Shown here: one piece after another, positions 37,058-49,600 of the stretch | How the letters are laid out: each line of letters begins with the position of its first letter | Position numbering within the stretch: position 1 is the stretch's first letter | Source of the DNA: Saxidomus purpurata | Lineage: Eukaryota; Mollusca; Bivalvia; Venerida; Veneridae | Reading direction: 5' to 3' | DNA length: 64,000 nt | Assembly: GCA_022818135.1 (NCBI GenBank) | Contig: JAFMSR010000012.1 | Span: forward strand, 11,929,157 to 11,993,156 | The notes under the pieces: generated by a model | The model's database searches: none | Seen by the model: the letters and a program-made list of their open reading frames with translations, nothing else | Told to the model about the DNA's origin: nothing | Position numbers and translations under genes: made by a program

Positions 37058-37129
37058 AATCTGAACTGAGCGTACCAGTCTGCCTCTGTGACCAATCTGA
37101 ACTGAGCGTACCAGTCTGCCTCTGTGACC
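37058..37129 (+). repeat. 36-bp tandem duplication
   Basis: Two identical 36-bp copies containing CTGAACTGAGCGTACCAGTC followed by 'tgcctctgtgaccaa'. Its CTGAGCGTACC part also occurs across the exon 1 splice donor at about 37,356-37,366. Confidence 0.9.
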
Positions 37130-37365
37130 AATCAGTTTGAAATAACTGTCACCTCTTATATATCAGGGGGGTTACGAGTCTGAACCCAATTATCGACTAT
37201 TTATCTCGATGAAAGAAAGTTGGCAGATAGGGATCGTATTGGTAAGTATTGGTTCTTCCAATGAATGCTACTTAGGCACAGTCACTAAACTGCCCGAATG
37301 TGAAAATGAACGAAATACATATGAAACAGGTGTTAATCTCAGACAACAACAACAACTGAGCGTAC

Positions 37366-37395
37366 CTTCCTTGGAGGTGATTTCTTGTCAGACAT
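37366..37395 (-). CDS. ANKRD11/12: ANKRD11/12-like, coding exon 1: start codon
   Basis: ATG at 37,395 is followed by nine codons encoding MSDKKSPPRK, then the donor AAG|GTACGC. The phase (0) fits exon 2. A pyrimidine-rich acceptor, ...TTCTCGTTACAG, sits 3 bp before the ATG. This is therefore probably an internal mini-exon of 33 nt with GAT as the end of the 5' UTR. Kozak position -3 is G. It is basic and Pro-rich like the vertebrate N-terminus, but too short to identify by homology. It is chosen because it is the nearest upstream ATG exon with a compatible donor. An alternative first exon elsewhere in intron 1 or upstream cannot be ruled out. Confidence 0.6.
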
Positions 37396-37398
37396 ATC

Positions 37399-39450
37399 CT
37401 GTAACGAGAACCTAGGGAGCAGTAGAGAAGGCATGCAGAATGGTGGGTTCGTATCAAACCAAACATGGAAATCTCATCTCCCAAACTGCTTCTGTGATGT
37501 TTAGACATGTTGCTTTTTCCTTGTAAAAGACTTCATGCATCTGAAATGACACAAAAACATACTCTGAATATCAGGGTTTTTCTGTATTAATAAATTAGCA
37601 ATTTATGCTGCAAGTGTTGTATTTTGAGCGATGAGCTATCTCCTCTGTTTTGACTGGCTCACTGCTCTAACAAAATCGGAAGGTTGACTGTACTGTAACC
37701 TAACTACACCAAACCTTTCCAGTGGCTAAAAAGCACTTTAGTTCACGTCAAATTTCTTTTGTATATCCTGATTCCTATATATGACAGTCAATAGATAGTT
37801 TTTGTGATTTAAAGTAAGTGATCTTAACCACTTGATGTTGGAAATCTATCTAAACCCAACCTGAAAGGAACCATGCAGCCATGAGCTTCGGCCTTGTGCC
37901 TACAACTAGCTAACAATGCTAGCAAAACTGAGTGAGTGTTTCTAGGCAAAATTCATGGACGTCAAAGGAATACAAACTTGCCAATTTCTCTTCTGTTATA
38001 TAACTTTAAAATACATGTACTGTATTTTGAACATATAAATCTGAAGATGGGCCACATAATTCAATTGGCAACACTCTTGTGAAAGGTAGCAAATGGGAAC
38101 AAATACTTTACTGCTGTAAATTAATCCTTTAACATGTACCTAACTGTCACCTCCTGAAGGTGTTGTTTGAACAACACATCCAACAGAACACAATGCTCTC
38201 CTAATCCTAAACACACTTTGGGAATACTTAACATTCCTGAAATTAGTAATTCCAACATAAGCAAGACCTCAGTAGTTTTATTTCCCCAGCCAGTCCCAAT
38301 ATAGACAGAGTCTGGATGCGAAAGCCATTTAAATGACACAATTATACTTAAATTTGCCAGACACTGGAAATTCACAATGTGAAGTCCGCAGTAAACAGGA
38401 ATATTCCTCTTAATGCTGTATATATTAACCAAAATTTTACTTAAAACCATAATTACAAAGTCTGGAGCCAGAGGAAATGTTTATGTAAAGTGACCCTGGT
38501 GCATTATCCGTTAATTTAAACAACAAAGAAAGATAGAGACAGTCACATGAACACAAAACATTAATAAAGGGTGTCAATGACTGACTGAGCTAAAAGCGTT
38601 TGACAAACACTTCTAAACTACTGTCTTCTTCCATATACTGAAAGCAACTTCAGCAAATTCCTTTCCATTGCAGGCTATGCTTTGTGTAATGGATGTTTCA
38701 ATCAAGTCCTACAGTCTGTACAATACAATAAAGCTGTCTTGCATCCCATTAACACTTGAAGAGTCGCATACGGAGATGCCCTAGAAGAGCCCCACACACA
38801 GACACGTTACTGATGACCAAAACCTCCAGGATGTCATGACTTTATTCAGACACCCCTCTCTTATAGAAAGTTTACAGGTAGTCTGACAATATTTCAGCAC
38901 AACCAGCAACAGTTTTAGCTACTGTTGAATGAGGAGGAAGATACTTGGGTCCTTCCATATAAGGGGAAAAGAAAGACTGCATGTACTATATGAATATATA
39001 GTTCAACAAAGACTCTTCAAACAAATCGTGCAGCAAACGTGATCGGTACCTCTTGTCTTGTTCAACGAGCTCTACTATTGGCACGTCACAGAAATACATA
39101 AATTTGGAAGACTTCGGTCATGACGATGCACTGTAGATAAACATTTCTAAGTCTTACAAAGACTAAGCAGCTTCGCACACTGACGTAAATACAATTTAAG
39201 TATTTCCTGTATGACACTGTCACAGATGTCACCAAATGGAAAATCTTTGGAGTTCCATTAACCAAAATCAATGACATATTGGCAAAAGGACTAGGTGGAC
39301 AACAGTTCAATATACATAACAAACCTGGCTAAATACACAGACCAAAACAGTGCTATAGTGACGACGGTATTTGTTTACTAATATTTTCCAATGAACCTTA
39401 TAAATCTTTATTCTAGATGTACTCTAGATAATGTATCTGACATCAATCAA
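37399..39450. other. Upstream flank or 5' UTR intron of the ANKRD gene
   Basis: No convincing promoter or 5' UTR exon was recognised. A 109-codon minus-strand open frame at 38,121-38,450 has no known domain. The rest is AT-rich. Confidence 0.4.
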
Positions 39451-39905
39451 TCATGAGACACCAGCAAGATAAATTTCAACTCTAACCAATCTTTCTTGAG
39501 ACACAAGCAAGTTATCTTGACTCAGCACCAATCTCTCTTCAGGTACCAGCAAGTTAATCTCAACTCGTACCAATCTCTATCGAGACACCTGACTATAAGT
39601 AATCTCGACTCGTACCAATCTCTATCAAGACACCTGAATAAGTAATCTCAACTCGTACCAACCTGTCTTGAGACATCAACAATTTTTCTCAACTCTAACC
39701 AATCACTCATCAGACACCAGCAATTTCTTGAAACACCTGCAGTTATCTCAAAATTGCAATTTATCTCAACTATATATAGCCACCAATCTGTCAACACACC
39801 AGCAAGTTATCTCGATTGAGCAACAATCTATCTTGAGACACCACCAAGTGAACTCGACTCATGCCAATCTCTCTTGAGACAGCACATTATCTTGACTCAT
39901 ATAAA
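39451..39905 (+). repeat. Degenerate 43-bp minisatellite
   Basis: About ten diverged units of 40-45 bp follow the pattern 'gagacacCagcaagttatct' then 'cgactcgtaccaatctctct'. Units differ by many substitutions and indels, so the array is old. It causes a spurious 69-codon open frame. Confidence 0.8.
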
Positions 39906-40084
39906 TCTATCATCTGTGACTTATACAAACAAATAAAAAAGAAAAGTCCACTTAAGTCCTTTATAAAGCAAACCACTTAAAGGATAAAAAGTGAAAACTG
40001 GTTTTTAAATAATTATATTATGTTGTTGACACTCAAGTGGATGTGGAAAGACTTTGTATACGTATTAAATTGACATTTATGCTC

Positions 40085-40135
40085 ATCAAGGGTCAACAGT
40101 TTCCAGTTCGAGTCCCAGCCAGGGCACTGGAAATT
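40085..40135 (+). mobile_element. Possible B-box fragment of a tRNA-derived SINE
   Basis: 'cagttcgagtcccagccagg' at about 40,105 is a good match to the T-arm of a tRNA. No A-box is clear, so only a fragment is called. Confidence 0.3.
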
Positions 40136-41544
40136 TCAGAAACACTTTTCAGTTTTTCCCACCCATCTAGTCTCTAGAACTGGTTAGAAACCTGTGTACC
40201 GGTGATATACATTGGGCATATAAAAGAACTAAGAGGTCTATTCATAATAGAGCTAGGGTCTGGTACCTGGATTCCATGTGTATCTGCATCTGTCTCTCTT
40301 GAACCTGCGCCTGTAAGGGTCTTGTCAAGTTCACCCAAGGAGAAGCACCAAGGGTCGGCTGGGACTTATAAACAATCAAAGAAAAAGATTATCAAGAGCA
40401 GTTTGAGAAACTAAAATGCAAGGGCCTATATATTAAATTAGTATGATACTGGAATGTTGTACTTCTTCAAAATTCTAAGAAGAATGAATAGATATAATGA
40501 CAATTTTGGCACACACAACTTCCAGACTGAAACATGCAATAACTTACAAAGGTAAACTTCAGCATAATATAAATCTGATTGTTAAAATAGAATATCCCAA
40601 GTTCTTTCTTCTCTTCCACATCTCTTTGTCATTGAAAAACAAATTCTTTCAAGCACACTTAGTAATATCAGGAAAAACGAAAACAATGGATTGGCCATTC
40701 ACAAACTATAAACAAAAGATTGATTTTTTTTAATAGGTACATGTATGTCAATGAGGAAAAAGTCAGTAGCTTCAAATACAACAGGCATAAATTTTTATGT
40801 GAACTGTGTATTCAATGACTATACACACGCTTCACTTAACACAAACAATAATTTGACTCACTATTCTGAACCTTTTAATCATCGTTAATTGCATGCAACT
40901 TGCCACATTTACCAAGTTAATTATACTCTAGGCTATAATACAGGTATTCACAGGGGAACTCTATGTAATTTAACACATACCGATGAACCATTGAATAAAA
41001 CATTACTGCTTTTAGCCAAGTTTTTTTTTTATGACAATATGATTGAGATTCAGTTTTTAATGCACACATAAAACTCAGTTCACATGGGACATAAAAACAA
41101 TGATGTGTCATACCAAGTTCTGACCTTTTCAAGTGAATAAAATAACAGTAATGGTAAGTACTACCTGTCAGTGCCAGGGTCTACATGTAGACCAATCAAC
41201 TAGTCGTTAAAATGCTGGTCTTATGAATTCTAACAACTGCACTATTCTAAGCAGTACACAAGGTGGCTAATGGGAAGAAATAATATCAGTCTCGAAAATT
41301 CCACTCCTCCACTAGTATTTACAAGTAACTCCCGAGGTCACACCAACACTAGTCCCCCCGCCCCCCCACTCCGCCTGATTTTCTACATCTGTTTTCAAAG
41401 GCTTTCTAACATAATTACGCTTTACCAAAATTACATAATCATATTTCAGTAACTGTTATAATGCATAGTTGTGAAGTCTTACTTAAGTGACCATTGTTCA
41501 AATCCTCTATAAGAAGCAGCTAACTTTCTCTCATAAAAGTGCCA

Positions 41545-41632
41545 GGCCAGTAGCAGGGATCGAACTTGGCTCTCAATCCGAGAGAGATTTAGTGACAAGT
41601 CTGCATCTGTAACCACTCTACCTACCGCAGAT
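41545..41632 (-). mobile_element. tRNA-derived SINE head
   Basis: On the minus strand GGTAGGTAGAGTGGTTA (A box) is followed, about 60 bp on, by AGTTCGATCCCTGC (B box). Flanking 'ctgcggtag' and 'ctactggc' resemble partial acceptor-stem remnants. The intervening arm is too long for a functional tRNA. Confidence 0.6.
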
Positions 41633-42264
41633 GCAGATCTCAGTTGAGCTTTACCAATTACCGCTTTAGTTCACAAGCTTTTCAAAGGATATGCTTCTAT
41701 GTGAAAAGTTAATATTGCCATTGTCAGAATAATATGCACCTGTTACAAATACGCTTTTCACAAAACTGTGCTCTAAATCTTAACCTAAAGCAAATCTAAC
41801 ACGTAAATAAAGGCATAAAACACATTGTATGGTATCAATTACAAGGTCGCAGTGACATTGACTGATCTCTTACTCTATTTACACTGCAAGGTTTATCATA
41901 AGATTTGACCTAAAACATCTAAACAGTGCATAAACAGAAAATGTTTTACCTGACACAGAATGATGAATTTGTTTGCATTTAAAATGTCCCTAGACTATAT
42001 TCTGAACAAACTTCTTCCATTTTCACAAAACAAATGATGACAGAGGAGATTTTCAACATAATACAGAATATTAATCTTCTTTCCAGTCAAAAAAGACAAA
42101 ACACATAGGCGAGGTTGTCTGTAATTAACTTAAAACTTTCTAAAATATTACAGCAGAGCTGACGAACATCAGTTGTTGTTTCTGCCCCTTTTATCAACGG
42201 TATTTCTGTCATTTTCACATAGCACTTTACCTACCCATCCTGGGATGAAAAATTGCTAGACCCC

Positions 42265-42335
42265 TATCCGTCACAACTTTCTCACGAAAGAGACATGGTC
42301 GGTTCCCCTGGGTTCAAACCCTGATGATGATGATG
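42265..42335 (+). mobile_element. Possible tRNA-derived SINE head
   Basis: CTGGGTTCAAACCCTG at about 42,308 is a near-perfect Pol III B box, while the upstream A-box is weak. It is followed by a short GAT repeat, as SINE tails often have. Confidence 0.4.
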
Positions 42336-43123
42336 GCCATTAATTAACGAGACCTTACAGCAAAGGTTATGAGTGTAGGCCAGAATCCTATATCTTTTAA
42401 AAGTAAGTACTAATATATTCCAATCTGAATTTTTTTAAACAAAAACACAGAAAAAACTGACAATACTAACATGAACAAAAGGTTTAACTTATTCTTGACA
42501 TGTAAATAATGCTGTAATACACCGTATAGTGTATAATTTACACTGTACTTTTTATACTTTCGATCTTTACAACATTTATGGTTTTAACTTTTGTTCTGGA
42601 CTGGTATCTATTGAAAAAGATTATGAACGTATCGAGTAAATAAAAGAAGAGTTTCCCCGTTCTGAGCCCCAAAGGAAACCTTCGAGGGTACCTCTCAATC
42701 TTTTAAGAATGTTGAAACGATTAAGATCGACCTTCATTGTGTAAAACCACTTGGAATACACACCAGTGCACACCTATTTCATAAAAGCTTCAGAACTAGG
42801 CCAAGTAAACACTGGCAATATGGATTTTTTCTAGTCCTAGATTTATAGTTCACAGTATAACATGGGAAAAAACAAATTGCTGTTGAAAATCCCAAATACT
42901 GAATGAAGGTCAGGAATGAATACTGCTTGGTGAAATATGGAAAAGAAATAAAACCTTGAAAATACAGGGAGGCGGCGGGTTGCTTTACATAATACATATG
43001 AATGCTATGGTGTACAAACAAACATTATATATTTCAAAGACTAGAAAAAGGTACAATATATAAGGTACATGTACTTTCTCTTGTTGTTAGAGGAAGTGGT
43101 TGGGTAAGATCACGATAATTTCA

Positions 43124-43154
43124 CCGGGGAGGGGGGAAAAAAGATATTTTCACG

Positions 43155-43208
<54 letters not shown>

Positions 43209-43280
43209 TGGGGGGGTGGTGGGGTTTTTTTGTTTTAGGTGGGTGGTTTTGTTTGTTTTTGGTGTTGGGGGGGTAAAACA
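43124..43280 (+). repeat. Poly(G) tract (51 G) and G/T-rich low complexity
   Basis: An uninterrupted run of 51 G (43,156-43,206) is followed by G/T-rich sequence with many 7-G and 7-T runs. Open frames across it (for example a poly-Pro frame on the minus strand) are artefacts of composition. Such runs are rare in a real AT-rich genome and often mark consensus errors. Confidence 0.85.
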
Positions 43281-45223
43281 AACATTTTTGTTATTTTTGT
43301 TTTGAGGGGGTTTGTTTCTTAAAACATTGAAAATCGCGGAAAGCATCAGAAAATATAGCACAAAGCGCCATTTTAACGACGCTCGTGGTCTCCAGCGTAT
43401 ATCCGTATACCGTTGACGTAAATCCGGGCTAAAGTGCAAACAGTGAAAAAAAAAAGGAACCACGTTTCAAAACTGTGGATTATCACTTTTATTTCACTGA
43501 GAAAACTCTATAATTCACTGGAAAACATAAAATAAAAGTCTAACTTACTTTGTTTACTTATATTCATGTTTTGTTTGGCTATTCTGGATACAGTTACTGT
43601 TTGGGACTGGCATAGGGTCGAGATAGAGTGTGATTTAAGTATGGTCCTTGTAGCCAAGTTACTCACGGAGTATAAAATGTTTAAGTACGAGATTTTTCAT
43701 ACCTCCAGCTCTGACGGTACTACAAATTCAACATTGAACTATTGACACAATTCATAACATCTTGTTGGCTCAACATCACAACATATCATGTAACTTATAA
43801 GCCCTACTGGTGCAAATTATAATTAAATGACAATTGCCACTTTTGGACTTTCGTTGCTACATGTATAAATCTGGACTGAAATATTTACAAGACAAAATCA
43901 CATGATCACAGGGTCCTTGCCTTACAAGACAAGTTTAGAATATTATGTTTAGCAGCGCTGAAACAAAACTGAAATGCCATTTGTCTACAGGTCAAATTAT
44001 ATCAATATTCCTAAATGCGCAAAATAAATTGCTCTTCTTCAATTTTAACTTTTTACACGGACAAAGGCGTAACCATGACAACGAATATTTAAATACTGAA
44101 ACTGCATTTGAATATTCCGCAATCTGCACCCATAGATCCGCAAATATTTGAATATTCTTTAAAGCAGTAATGCATGTATTTAGTATTGAAAAAGCCCCAA
44201 TGAAAAGCTGAAGAGTTACTGCATACATGTATCCCCCTACCCGCAACACTTTATGGATCCATATACATGCATGGGAAATAAACTTTAGATTTTGACACTT
44301 GAAAATTATCAAATTAGCACCATCAATACTTTTTTAATCCTGGCAAAAGAGTTACCAACAGTCAATAACAACTTGTTATAGACTCTTTCCAACGGGTGAC
44401 CTAGTGATGTCAAGATGATCAAATATAATCGAATTTATTGATCTGAACACTTTCAAAATCGATTAAATCGATTAGGAGTTTGAATTAATCGATTATCACT
44501 TCTTTTTTCTTTAATAACTAATATTGCAATTGAAATAAAGACCTACTGAAGGGCCTTTATTTGATCTTTAGACTCCTGTCATTTTCTGAAGAATGACTTA
44601 AGAGTTTGACTCATCAAACGTACATATCGAGAGCCAGAATCATTAAAAATATATGTAGCACATGTAGGGCACCAAGTTTTAGATTTTTATTCTATGAGTT
44701 TTCGCAAGAACATGCAATCAGTCTTGTCATCTTTTATTTAACCATTTGTATGGACAGATAAGATTTTGATTATTTTCCGATTGACGATCGATTTTGATTT
44801 TTCTGTTCCATTCGATGATTGATAATGATTATGGAACTTCTCCCATTGTCCAACACTAGGATGACTGTCATGTGTATACATGTACTGTAATAATTTCTGT
44901 AATAACAGGTTACATGACTTACACATGTATGTATACAACACATGTATGTACTTATTATTGGAAGGAGTGGTCACCAAGGTTGAACCTATGTCTACATAGC
45001 CCTGTAAAGAATTAAAAGCCAATTGCCATGCAATTTTGAGACCTGTAGTTTAAACTTGTTTTCCAAAATTTAATAGGGCAGCATCAGATATTCTTTGCAT
45101 AGAAAAACATGTGAATACGATCAAAGAACTTACTGGCATATTAAAACAACCAGTTTAATTGCAAGTATGTCCTTATTGTTCCAAATTAATGCTTATCCAT
45201 TTAATTAACGATGTTTAAGCAAC
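43281..45223. other. Non-coding stretch
   Basis: No gene recognised. Around 44,395-44,500 and 44,760-44,830 there are matching ATCGATT-rich segments in opposite orientation ('gattaaatcgattaggag', 'aatcgattatcac' against 'tgacgatcgattttg'), which may be the ends of a 430-bp inverted-repeat element. A 106-codon minus frame and a 94-codon minus frame here show no domain. Confidence 0.4.
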
Positions 45224-45295
45224 TGGGAGTGGTGGTGTAGAGATTCAGGTGTCTGCCACTCATCCCGGAGGTTGCGGGTTCGAGCCAAAGCTCCT
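45224..45295 (+). mobile_element. tRNA-derived SINE head
   Basis: TGGTGTAGAGATTCAGG (A-box-like) is followed 36 bp later by GCGGGTTCGAGCC, an exact match to the B-box consensus GGTTCGANNCC. The putative stems 'gggag' and 'ctcct' are only partly complementary, so it is not called a tRNA gene. Confidence 0.55.
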
Positions 45296-45473
45296 AGGTT
45301 TTAATGATATCTAAAGGCTTGGATTCATGTTTCAGAGACATCTCTCTTGCTTTTATGTAAATCATCCATGTAATGTTTGTAAGAAGAATAATAAATAATA
45401 TAAAATATACAATATCTTTTAAATCTTCTTTTATTACAGTTAGACACAACTGCCACTGCATATAACTGCTAAA

Positions 45474-46676
45474 CAGGGTGTTCACTAGGCTTTCAAACTA
45501 AAGGGTCATTGACTCTCCAGCCTTAATTTTCAAGGATCAAAATCAAATTTTCAAGAGTCAAGGTGAGAATTTCAAGGGTCGGGCCAAGAGTCATAGGGTT
45601 CCGGTCATATATTCTAGGCATGCATATCATATTTTTCTTTTTGTGTCCTGCAGCTTTGCAGTTGTATTTTATAATAGTTCTTAAATTAGCTAGCTGTTCA
45701 TCCTTTTCCTAGGATCCATCAGTTCAAAAGTACATAGTCTCCCCGTTTGTCACATATTTTCGCGACCTCACATATATCCGTGATTTTCATCGTTTTTACG
45801 CAATTTTAACAGTTTTGTTCAAAGAAATTGCCCAAAAAGTAAGTTCAACTAATGAATAGCCCCCCCCTGATATCTATGAAGAGTAACAAAAATAAATTAC
45901 ATCCATTACAAAATGCAAGTTAAAATTTCAACACGTAAGTCAATAATTAAAATACAGATCTAAGCCAAAAACCAACCAATGCTCGAATTATCATAAACCT
46001 GTTATTCGAAGCTCTTTCGATTAATATAAACTCACGATGATTTTTACGATTATCAGTGCAGGTCGAGTTTTAATAATTTTTAAATCATGAAAGAATGTAC
46101 TAATGTCAGTTAAATGACATGTGATTATCGGAAAAACAGGTATACATTAATTATCTTTTGATCGCCAACAATCTGTGAATTAAAATACACAGTCGTGTCA
46201 GATTTGGCTGCTCATTAATCCGTGTTACAAACACCATCATAGAAATTCGCAGAGGTCTAGTATTTTCAGTTTTACGATTGTTTAATTAACACCTTTGATA
46301 ACGACAGATTAGCTCCGCCTTCTTTTGTATATTAACCAACAGAGGACAATCTATTTTTGACTGACAACGAAACTGCCGAGATTTGTAACGACGCTCCACT
46401 TATTTCGTATGTTATCCAATAGACTAGCATTGGTTTTTGATTGACACGGCGAAACTGCCGAGACTCATGGCGCATAGGAGAAAATTCCCTCGGGTCAAAT
46501 ATGACCAATTATAAGGTTCAGATAAAGTCTTGTTTCCTTAACATGAAACAGAGGACGAATAGCAAATAACCGGGACCCCCCCTCCCTCGAAATTTCTCTT
46601 CAGATTTGCATTGATCTCAAAAACAGTCCTAATGGATACCAGATCCACAGATTTCCGCGATTAATTCACAGCCCTG
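45474..46676. mobile_element. CAGGG-ended element, diverged copy 2
   Basis: It shares a colinear series of phrases with 32,325-33,405: 'gcatatcat', 'gtttgtcacatattttcgcg', 'gtgattatcggaaaaac', 'gtgttacaaac', 'gattgtttaattaacacc', 'ccgccttctt' and 'actgccgaga'. Probable termini are CAGGGTGTTCACTAGG on the left and ...ACAGCCCTG on the right. A 75-bp internal duplication near 46,300-46,460 repeats 'ctccgccttctttt'-like and 'gaaactgccgaga' phrases. No transposase is present. Confidence 0.65.
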
Positions 46677-49600
46677 CTACAAGCATTCTTCACAATAGAA
46701 AATAAATTAGTATAAACTAACAATAAAATTGACAATAATATTACACATGTATGTCAAAACGCACATGTCAACCTTTAAATGACTATGTTGTCTAACCGTT
46801 TCCGATTGGCTAACCGTTTTTATTGACCAACGAAAGCTGATTTAACGAACAGCAGTGAGAAGGCGGAGTGTTACAGCCGTGGCCATTGATCTGCAGCATT
46901 TCATATTAGTTTACCTACGCCTATTCATCTTTCTTTCTTACAAAAAAACGATACATCTGTCGATACATAAAGTGGGAGAATCCATTATAAAATTACCGCT
47001 TAAAATAGGGGTGTCGTTAGTACATTCACGTCGTTAGTACATGTGCTTAAATTTAAACAGTTCTATTCATCATTAAATACAGAATGAAGACAAGTAAATG
47101 TGGCAGATCTTATGCACAAGGTAAAAAGATTTCAGTGGATTTAAAATCGCTAGTGACTGACAATTTAGTCAAATACTTCATCCTCCGAAAGACAGTGTCG
47201 TCTTTCTCAACTATTCACGTTATTAGCGTGACATAAAAAAGTGACCGGCGATCTTAACCTCTCGACTATTTTTAGTGAACTTGTCAAGAATTCATGATTC
47301 AAAAAAAATCTGACCAATCTCTATCTCAGCCAGTTTTCATTTACTGTACATGGTTTATGCACTGTCCAATCACCAGTCCGTTTCATGTAAAATTGGCGTA
47401 GCGGCGTAGAGTTAAGAAAGTTTTGAAGCAACATATCATTGGAGTCGGTGTAATTTATTACCAAACGATAGCTTCTCAAAGCCGTGATACACAAAGTCGT
47501 GATTACACCTCAGTTTATCCCGAGAGTCAGAAAAGGGTAGCTCGTACCCAATTCAAGGTCAGTATGAAATATCCGTTTTACTCAATTATATTTGTTGACA
47601 GGTTGTGCCGCAAAACCAATCTTCATAACCAGAGACTCGAGGTGTCTGGATTCCAAAATAAGAAAAATGATGAGTATTTGTATTATAAATGTATTATGTT
47701 CCCGGAACTTTACGCTAGAACTAGTATCTAATGAAGTCATGATATACATTTTTTAAATAAAACCGAAAAGCACGGTTTTGGGTGCATATTCTCAAGCCTT
47801 GTTTGAATTGTCTTTATGCGTATGACAATATTTGTACAATTCAGTTCTTTAAGATATAACGAAGAGTATTAGCTGCTTAATTTTAATTAAAAGTGCAGTA
47901 CGCCATCCTACATAATTGATGATCATATGATACCTCTTTCATAAAATGCCTTTTTCACATCGTCCTGTCCATGTTTTGCCAAAATGAGAAGAAAATGTTT
48001 TTCCGAAATGATCATAATAATAATAAGTCGCAACACTTGTTATCTATTCAAACACTTTGCCGTATTCGGCTTCTGACAAATTTACCTGCCTGCCAAATCT
48101 TTACTTGTTCAAAATTGAAATTTCTTTTCGTGAAATCAATATTTCCAGTCTCCCCAAAACCCCCCCCGGCAGTGAACATGAAACTTTTTGTTTTACCTTG
48201 AAAGCCTATGACTTCTCCATCCTTATTTTCGGGAAGGAGTTGGGGTTAATGAGTCCGGAGGAAAAATTCAAATCAACAAAATTTGAACATGAAAATGAAA
48301 CGACAGGCATGGCAGACGGTTTATTTTATCTCATATACAATTTGTTTATTTCATTAATATGTACATGTATTATACATGTGAAAATATGGAAATTTGTGAA
48401 TGTTCATTGACCAAACTTGATAGAATCATGTTGTGCAGCTAGACCATGTTTTCCGCTTTAACTTGATATATTTTTACTTTACATAGAATCAATATAAAGA
48501 AAATTATATACTAGAATTTCATTACAATAAAGCAGGGAAAAGACAAACCGTGCGTCATGTGACCGATATATTTACTCGCGCTTGAAAATCTATTTTCAGT
48601 GTCATTGTGACACACATACATTATTATGATAATAATAAGTGTAACAGTTCTATGACATATCAACTCACTGGCGCGCGCAAGTTGGTGAAATCACAAGACA
48701 GTCTGGAATTTACTTCATGTAAGTATACTTGTACAACAACAAACAAAACCGTGAAAGAATAACTTTTGTACTCTTTCGATCACATTCCGGGGAGCTGCAT
48801 ATGAAGGTCTTGGGAAAATTTCTGTATACTCATCGATGTCACGCTTTTTGTATAAGGGATATCTGTTCACAACATGCTCGTAAATACCTGTACAGATCTA
48901 TTTAAATTTGTCCATTTAATAATGGGGTTGTAATATTATCGCTTTAAAATAATGTTTGAAGTTAGATTCTAAATTTTCAAGATGTGCGATTATATTCTAT
49001 TCAGTCACGGAAAGTAACCTATATTTCCGTTTCAACTTTGAAACTTTTGTGAAAATGAACAGCATTGAGATGTATTTATTTAATTACAAACTTGAATGTA
49101 AAACTTTTTTAAACAATGCAACTCGCACTAAAGGTCGGGTAGTACACGTTGTATTTATCGATCGAAACCTTTTATGTATGGACACCTCTATTTTGACGGT
49201 TGTTTATAATAAATCCCAATTAAAGTTTCATTTTAGCTAGTGTAAAATAACCATACGCCATTGATCTAAACACATACGCCATTGATCTAAACAAAGTATT
49301 TTAAAAGAAATAATTGAAAATTCATACCTACCCTACCTAGAAATTTAGGGATGTTACTCTTTTTTTAGGCCTTAAGGAAAAATTAGCAGCCACTGTAAAT
49401 GACGAAAGATAACATATCTACTGAAATGCTGCAAACAGGAATACAACTCGTTTAGATATTCCATGTATATTCCGGGGCAATGGCCTACAGGACTATTCGA
49501 AAATAAACTTATCAAACTTATCAACTTATATTCAAGTAATATTCAGGTTGTTCGTGTTATCCATACTGTTTACAAAAATATAAAAATTAAGAATTAAGAA

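Larger units (their letters stand above)
24959..37365 (-). other. ANKRD11/12: Intron 1 (12.4 kb)
   Basis: This intron holds most of the mobile elements of the window: element D (26.0 kb), element C copy 2 (28.2 kb), the 33-bp minisatellite with the CAGGG element inserted (31.8-33.4 kb), and MITEs at 30.6, 33.4 and 34.5 kb. Stretches with nothing recognised are 24,959-25,993, 26,935-28,164 and 34,684-35,755. An open frame of 118 codons at 31,014-31,370 (+) has no domain or splice context and is not called. Confidence 0.7.
39906..43110. other. Non-coding stretch with tRNA-like SINE heads
   Basis: Tandem or coding structure was not seen. It holds SINE-like heads at about 40,092-40,130, 41,545-41,632 and 42,265-42,335. 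There is a C-rich run at 41,356-41,369. Confidence 0.45.

Noticed and set aside
38121..38450. 109-codon minus-strand frame upstream of the ANKRD start
   Set aside because: Hydrophobic chance-like composition; no acceptor/donor pair and no family match. Could be tested with RNA-seq.
43110..43463. 117-codon minus-strand frame with poly-Pro
   Set aside because: Created by the poly(G) tract and G/T-rich low-complexity sequence.
45224..45295. Functional tRNA gene
   Set aside because: The B box is perfect but acceptor and anticodon stems do not pair, so a SINE head is more likely.
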